From: Pyrus communis
Taxonomy: Eukaryota; Streptophyta; Magnoliopsida; Rosales; Rosaceae
Reading direction: 5' to 3'
Length of the DNA stretch: 64,000 bases
NCBI RefSeq assembly: GCF_963583255.1
Contig: NC_084818.1
Span: 10,542,222 to 10,606,221 of the forward strand
Below, piece after piece: positions 60,242 through 64,000 of this stretch. The notes under the pieces are model-generated. The model did not search any database, was not told where the DNA came from, and was given only the letters and a program-made list of their open reading frames with translations. The translations under genes were made by a program, and so were the position numbers. Each line of letters opens with the position of its first letter. Position 1 is the first letter of the stretch.

Positions 60242-61548
60242 TGTGACATCCCACATCGTCCAGGGGAGTGATCCTTAAATGTATATTCACATCCCTACCT
60301 AGCACGAGGCCTTTTGGGAGCTCACTGGCTTCGGGTTCCGTAGGAACTCCGAAGTTAAGTGAGAAGGGGGCTTGAGCAATCCCATGATGGGTGACCCACT
60401 GGGAAGTTGCTCGTGAGTTCCCAAAAACAAAACTGTGAGGGAATGGTAAGCCCAAAGCGGACAATATCGTGCTACGGTGATGGAGCGGGCCCGGGAAATG
60501 GTCCCGCCCGGGCCGAGATGTGACAATTTGGTATCAGAGCTTAACCCTGGTCGCGTGTGTGCCGACGAGGACGTCGGGCCCCTAAGGGGGGTGGATTGTG
60601 ACATCCCACATCGCCCAGGGGAGTGATCCTTAAATGTATATTCTCATCCCTACCTAGCACGAGGCCTTTTGGGAGCTCACTGGCTTCGGGTTCCGTAGGA
60701 ACTCCGAAGTTAAGCGAGAAGGGGGCTTGAGCAATCCCATGATGGGTAACCCACTGGGAAGTTGCTCGTGAGTTCCCAAAAACAAAACCGTGAGGGAATG
60801 GTAAGCCCAAAGCGGACAATATCGTACTACGGTGGTGGAGCGGGCCCGGGAAGTGGTCCCGCCCGGGCCGAGATGTGACAATTTGGTATCAGAGCTTAAC
60901 CCTGGTCGCGTGTGTGCCGACGAGGACGTCGGGCCCCTAAGGGGGGTGGATTGTGACATCCCACATCGCCCAGGGGAGTGATCCTTAAATGTATATTCTC
61001 ATCCCTACCTAGCACGAGGCCTTTTGGGAGCTCACTGGCTTCGGGTTCCGTAGGAACTCCGAAGTTAAGCGAGAAGGGGGCTTGAGCAATCCCATGATGG
61101 GTGACCCACTGGGAAGTTGCTCGTGAGTTCCCAAAAACAAAACCGTGAGGGAATGGTAAGCCCAAAGCGGACAATATCGTACTACGGTGGTGGAGCGGGC
61201 CCGGGAAGTGGTCCCGCCCGGGCCGAGATGTGACAATTTGGTATCAGAGCTTAACCCTGGTCGCTTGTGTGCTGACGAGGACGTCGGGCCCCTAAGGGGG
61301 GTGGATTGTGACATCCCACATCGCCCAAGGGAGTGATCCTTAAATGTATATTCTCATCCCTACCTAGCACGAGGCCTTTTGGGAGCTCACTGGCTTGAGC
61401 AATCCCATGATGGGTGACCCACTGGGAAGTTGCTCGTGAGTTCCCAAAAACAAAACTGTGAGGGAATGGTAAGCCCAAAGCGGACAATATCGTGCTACGG
61501 TGGTGGAGCGGGCCCGGGAAGTGGTCCCGCCCGGGCCGGGATGTGACA
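60242..61548 (+). mobile_element. Tandem Cassandra array: four LTRs, three internal domains
   Basis: LTR1 60242-60525, LTR2 60597-60880, LTR3 60952-61235 (284 bp each) and LTR4 61307-61548 (242 bp) are separated by three 71-bp internal domains (60526-60596, 60881-60951, 61236-61306). The whole is flanked by one perfect TSD, TGTAT (60237-60241, 61549-61553). Each LTR runs TGTGACATCCCACATCG...GAGATGTGACA (LTR4 has GGGATGTGACA). Each domain starts ATTTGGTATCAGAGC (Met-tRNA primer site) and ends GGGGGGTGGAT. The period is 355 bp. Units are nearly identical, which suggests unequal LTR-LTR recombination in a single insertion. Confidence 0.95.
60298..60428 (+). repeat. 5S-rRNA-like domain of Cassandra LTR1 (also in LTR2 and LTR3)
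   Basis: The segment reads GGAACTCCGAAGTTAAG... GATGGGTGACCCACTGGGAAG...CTCGTG, which matches the internal-promoter half of plant 5S rRNA: the A-box AGTTAAGC region and the GGATGGGTGACC C-box region. Cassandra LTRs are known to carry such 5S sequences and to be transcribable by RNA polymerase III. LTR1 has AAGTTAAGTG for AAGTTAAGCG; LTR2 has GATGGGTAACCC. It is not a true 5S gene because the ends differ from mature 5S rRNA. Confidence 0.9.
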
Positions 61549-61568
61549 TGTATATATTTTGAGCATTG

Positions 61569-62306
61569 TTCTAAAAGGCGGTCACCTAGTTGCTAGGCAA
61601 CTGGCAACCATCATGATTAATTCTTAAGCCTTTAAAATATCGGGTAGGACGTCTAAGCATGCCTAGGAGGGGTTAAGCGGGACTAGGCGGGCTAAGTGAC
61701 TGTTTAGGTTTTTATTCAATGACTCAAGGTCATGACTCACTCTCTCAGACATAAAAAGGAAACTCAAATTCTCTCTACGACTATGTGTGTTCCACTCTAC
61801 CAATATCCATTCAAGATATCCATGTTTTCAACAAATTGTAATACTTTATAATTTTTATGTTTCATAATATAAGTATTTTTTTTAAAGGTATCAGTAGACA
61901 CTTATTTATATGTTATATAAATTTAATAACAAAAACTAAAAAATACACGGGTCCCGCCTAGGCGCTAGGCTCATACCCGACCCCGACTACTACTTAACCT
62001 AAAAATCCCTGCATAGGCGCTAGGCGGCTAGTGACTGTCTTAATTAATGCCTAGGCGTTTGAAAATTAAGAAAGAGTGCATAAACCTGCTGAGGTGCCCG
62101 CCTAGGCACCCACCTAGGCACTTACTTAGACAGAAAATAGATAACTTTCATTTTGAATTTTATTTTTTTAATAGATTGTAAGAGACTTGTTGAATACTTA
62201 AATGAACAACACACCTTATAAGCTTGTTCCCAATGTTTTCATTATGTTCCAGTACTTCATAATATATATGTCATTCTATTTTGTAGTTTATCATCAAAAT
62301 AAATAA

Positions 62307-62347
<41 letters not shown>

Positions 62348-62476
62348 GTATAAACAAACACGTATTTATATAAAATATAATAGATTTACTTAAATTCACC
62401 TAGACGTCCACCTAGGCCCTGCCTAGACGCTAGTCTCCAGTTCGTGGTCTGACTAACGCCTACTGTCTTTTAGAAT
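61569..62476. mobile_element. CCTAGG-rich element with short TIRs
   Basis: Starts TTCTAAAAGGCGGTC and ends with the inverse of ATTCTAAAAGACAGTA. Between these are many GCCTAGGCG, CGCCTAGGCGC and related palindromes (clusters at 61580-61700, 61950-62120, 62395-62440) and an (AT)n run at about 62310-62344. No TSD could be fixed and no ORF is present. A shorter relative lies at 190-376. The family is unclassified here. Confidence 0.6.
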
Positions 62477-63675
62477 CTTGACAACTCTTAAATAGTAACA
62501 TGATCTTAGCTGGTCTCACCTCTCTCTTTCTCTCGAAATTAACCAGAGAAATTATTTGAATTTTGAATTTGAATACCATCCAATTGCATAGAGATGATAG
62601 ATAAAACAATATAATTCGTCAATAACATAATGAAAACAAAGCTAAAAGCTGTTCTACTACCAACCATTGATTGGTCCGTTGTTGACAGAAACACTAATCA
62701 CCAGCTTAAAAGGAAAAATAATCATTAAAAAAAAATTATTTAATAATTTGCACACTTGATTTATTTAATACCAAATCAACTGTCACGTAGAATAACGGAT
62801 CATTTTCCTGGGATCATGAGAATTCCGTAATCGTGAGCGTTCATCGTATATCATACGGTTAATTTTCGTTAGGTATTATTTATATTTAATTTTAAATTTA
62901 AAATGATTTCTGACCATACGATATAAGATGAACGATTACGATCATAAGATCTTCAGAAAAAAAATCCGACAAGGATCCTTTTCCGAATAATATAATGTAA
63001 ACTCCTTTTCATTGACAATTGTCAATACCAGATTCTCCAGGTAATATAATTTTCATTTTCGTAAGATGATCTATTCAGTTCTTCATTCTCCAGAAGAGAG
63101 AACGCATGAACAAAGATGTCCTTCCATACGGATCTTCGAAGCGTAAATTCAATATTATTTGCCTCGCTTCCACCATGTTTAAAATATAAATAAAATAATA
63201 ATATCATTAGACAGTGAGACGAACACGCACGAAAAATTACTCCAAGCTCACATAGTCCTCACCTCTCACACAATTATAGCCGTTTATCCCGTTGTAGGCC
63301 CCGCCCGAATTGTAGAATCCGAGACTTGTTTGAATAATATTAATTTCCACCCAAAAACACATGGCCACGTCACCAAATTGACAGTAAAAAGGACAAAAGC
63401 AAAAAATATAATAAAAAATAAATGAAAAAGGCCATTACGATACAGGGAGGCCTGCCTTATTCTTCTCTCGCTGGCCTTTCCTCACCGGTCACCACTCTCA
63501 ACCCAACCCTTTATATAACAACCCTAAACTCTCTCCTTCTCTCTCTCCTCCCTCACATTCTCTCTCTTTCTCTCTCTAAGTTTTGAGTTTTGCTCATTTT
63601 TGTCTGTTTTTTTTTCATTCAAATTCTTTGCTTTAAGATTTATTTTTTGTTTAGAGTTTTAATAGGGAAGGAAAA
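62477..63675 (+). promoter_or_regulatory. Intergenic region and promoter of the AGP gene
   Basis: AT-rich, then a TATA box TTATATAAC at about 63511-63519. A long CT-rich leader follows (63532-63580, repeated CTCTCT), common in highly expressed plant genes. No other gene is visible. Confidence 0.6.
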
Positions 63676-63856
63676 ATGGCTCTTTGCTTTGGATTTTCTA
63701 AAGCATTTTTTAGAGTTGTTCTAGTCTCTGCAATTGTCTTGTTCGCCCTTCTATCCCCATCTGCTGCTGCCACGCCCAAGCCCTCCGCTGCTGCTGCAAC
63801 TCCTTCCTCCGCCCCTTCTCCCGCCGCCGCCCCTGCCCCTGGCCCTTCCAGTGATG
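63676..63856 (+). CDS. Arabinogalactan-protein (AGP-peptide-like) gene, first exon; gene runs off the window
   Basis: MALCFGFSKAFFRVVLVSA opens a hydrophobic signal peptide (about residues 1-31, cleaved near PSAAA). An Ala/Pro/Ser-rich stretch follows with AP, SP and TP dipeptides (TPSSAPSPAAAPAPGPSSDG) suited to hydroxyproline arabinogalactosylation. The exon ends at 63856 with donor GTATTT in phase 1; reading through into the intron soon meets a stop. In AGP-peptides (AGP16/20 type) the remaining exon encodes a GPI-anchor signal after a SSDG/TSDG motif, so this is the likely class, acting at the plasma membrane and wall. The second exon is not in view, so a longer classical AGP cannot be excluded. 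Confidence 0.75.
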
Positions 63857-64000
63857 GTATTTTCCAATTTTTGTTTTCTTAATTCTCATTGTATATTTCT
63901 TTGTTTATAATTAGATCTGAATGCCTTTTGTTGATTTTTGTTTTCGAAAATTTTCTCTCTTTTTTTGGCACTTCAGTTTTGTTTTCCTTTTTTGGTTGAG

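Noticed and set aside
60298..61450. A cluster of genuine 5S rRNA genes
   Set aside because: Only the internal-promoter half is 5S-like. The units have Met-tRNA primer sites, polypurine tracts and a TSD, so they are retrotransposon LTRs.
60299..61549. Repeated ~92- and ~101-codon ORFs on the minus strand across the Cassandra array
   Set aside because: They arise from the 5S-bearing LTR and internal domains repeated in tandem; Cassandra is non-coding.

Overview
The window is plant nuclear DNA: GT-AG introns, AT-rich intergenic sequence, plant-specific gene families and a dense load of LTR retrotransposons and MITEs. The repeat families (Cassandra, short-LTR Copia, a gag-only Ty3/gypsy relative) look like those of woody Rosaceae such as apple or pear. 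That placement is an inference from familiarity, not from a search.

Host genes. Four genes can be modelled well. (1) A seven-coding-exon SPA1/SPA2-type photomorphogenesis repressor, + strand, 26735-30677, 1001 aa. (2) A plant MLKL-type pseudokinase, - strand, 31902-34156, two coding exons, 685 aa, convergent with the SPA gene. (3) A small DUF7722-like gene, + strand, 48141-48395, 84 aa. (4) A complete gamma-tubulin gene, + strand, 50706-54399, 11 exons, 474 aa. The first exon of an arabinogalactan-protein gene starts at 63676 and runs off the window.

Repeats, left to right. 555-1494: truncated minus-strand Copia remnant. 4173-10679: Copia element with 802-bp LTRs, AATTC target-site duplication (TSD) and broken pol. 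11221-24427: minus-strand Copia whose left LTR is split, nine bases from its end, by a second plus-strand Copia (11230-17913, TSD AGACT). 24759-25640: five copies of a ~190-bp tandem repeat. 35498-36693: foldback, Mutator-like element. 38706-47037: very young gag-only LTR element (1415-bp LTRs with about five differences, TSD AAGAT); it carries an intact gag, an array of small hairpins, an antisense coiled-coil ORF and several layers of internal repeats. 47284-47404, 49616-49809 and 55321-55474: MITEs. 55922-57739: hAT-type element (8-bp TSD CATCTATT) with a minus-strand Cassandra nested in it. 57809-59283: probable solo LTR. 60242-61548: head-to-tail Cassandra array of four 5S-bearing LTRs and three internal domains within a single TSD (TGTAT). 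61569-62476: CCTAGG-rich element with a shorter relative at 190-376.

The most unusual material is in the gag-only element. It combines an antisense ORF that carries an LxLxL (EAR-like) motif and a coiled coil, a run of eight GCTC/GAGC hairpins, a short motif shared between its LTRs and its 3' internal region, and a structured motif (GAACTACG, CTTGATCCC, CAAGGGTA-Y-GTAGGCA) that recurs in the unrelated solo LTR at 58986. The host genes are ordinary single genes and do not form a functional cluster.
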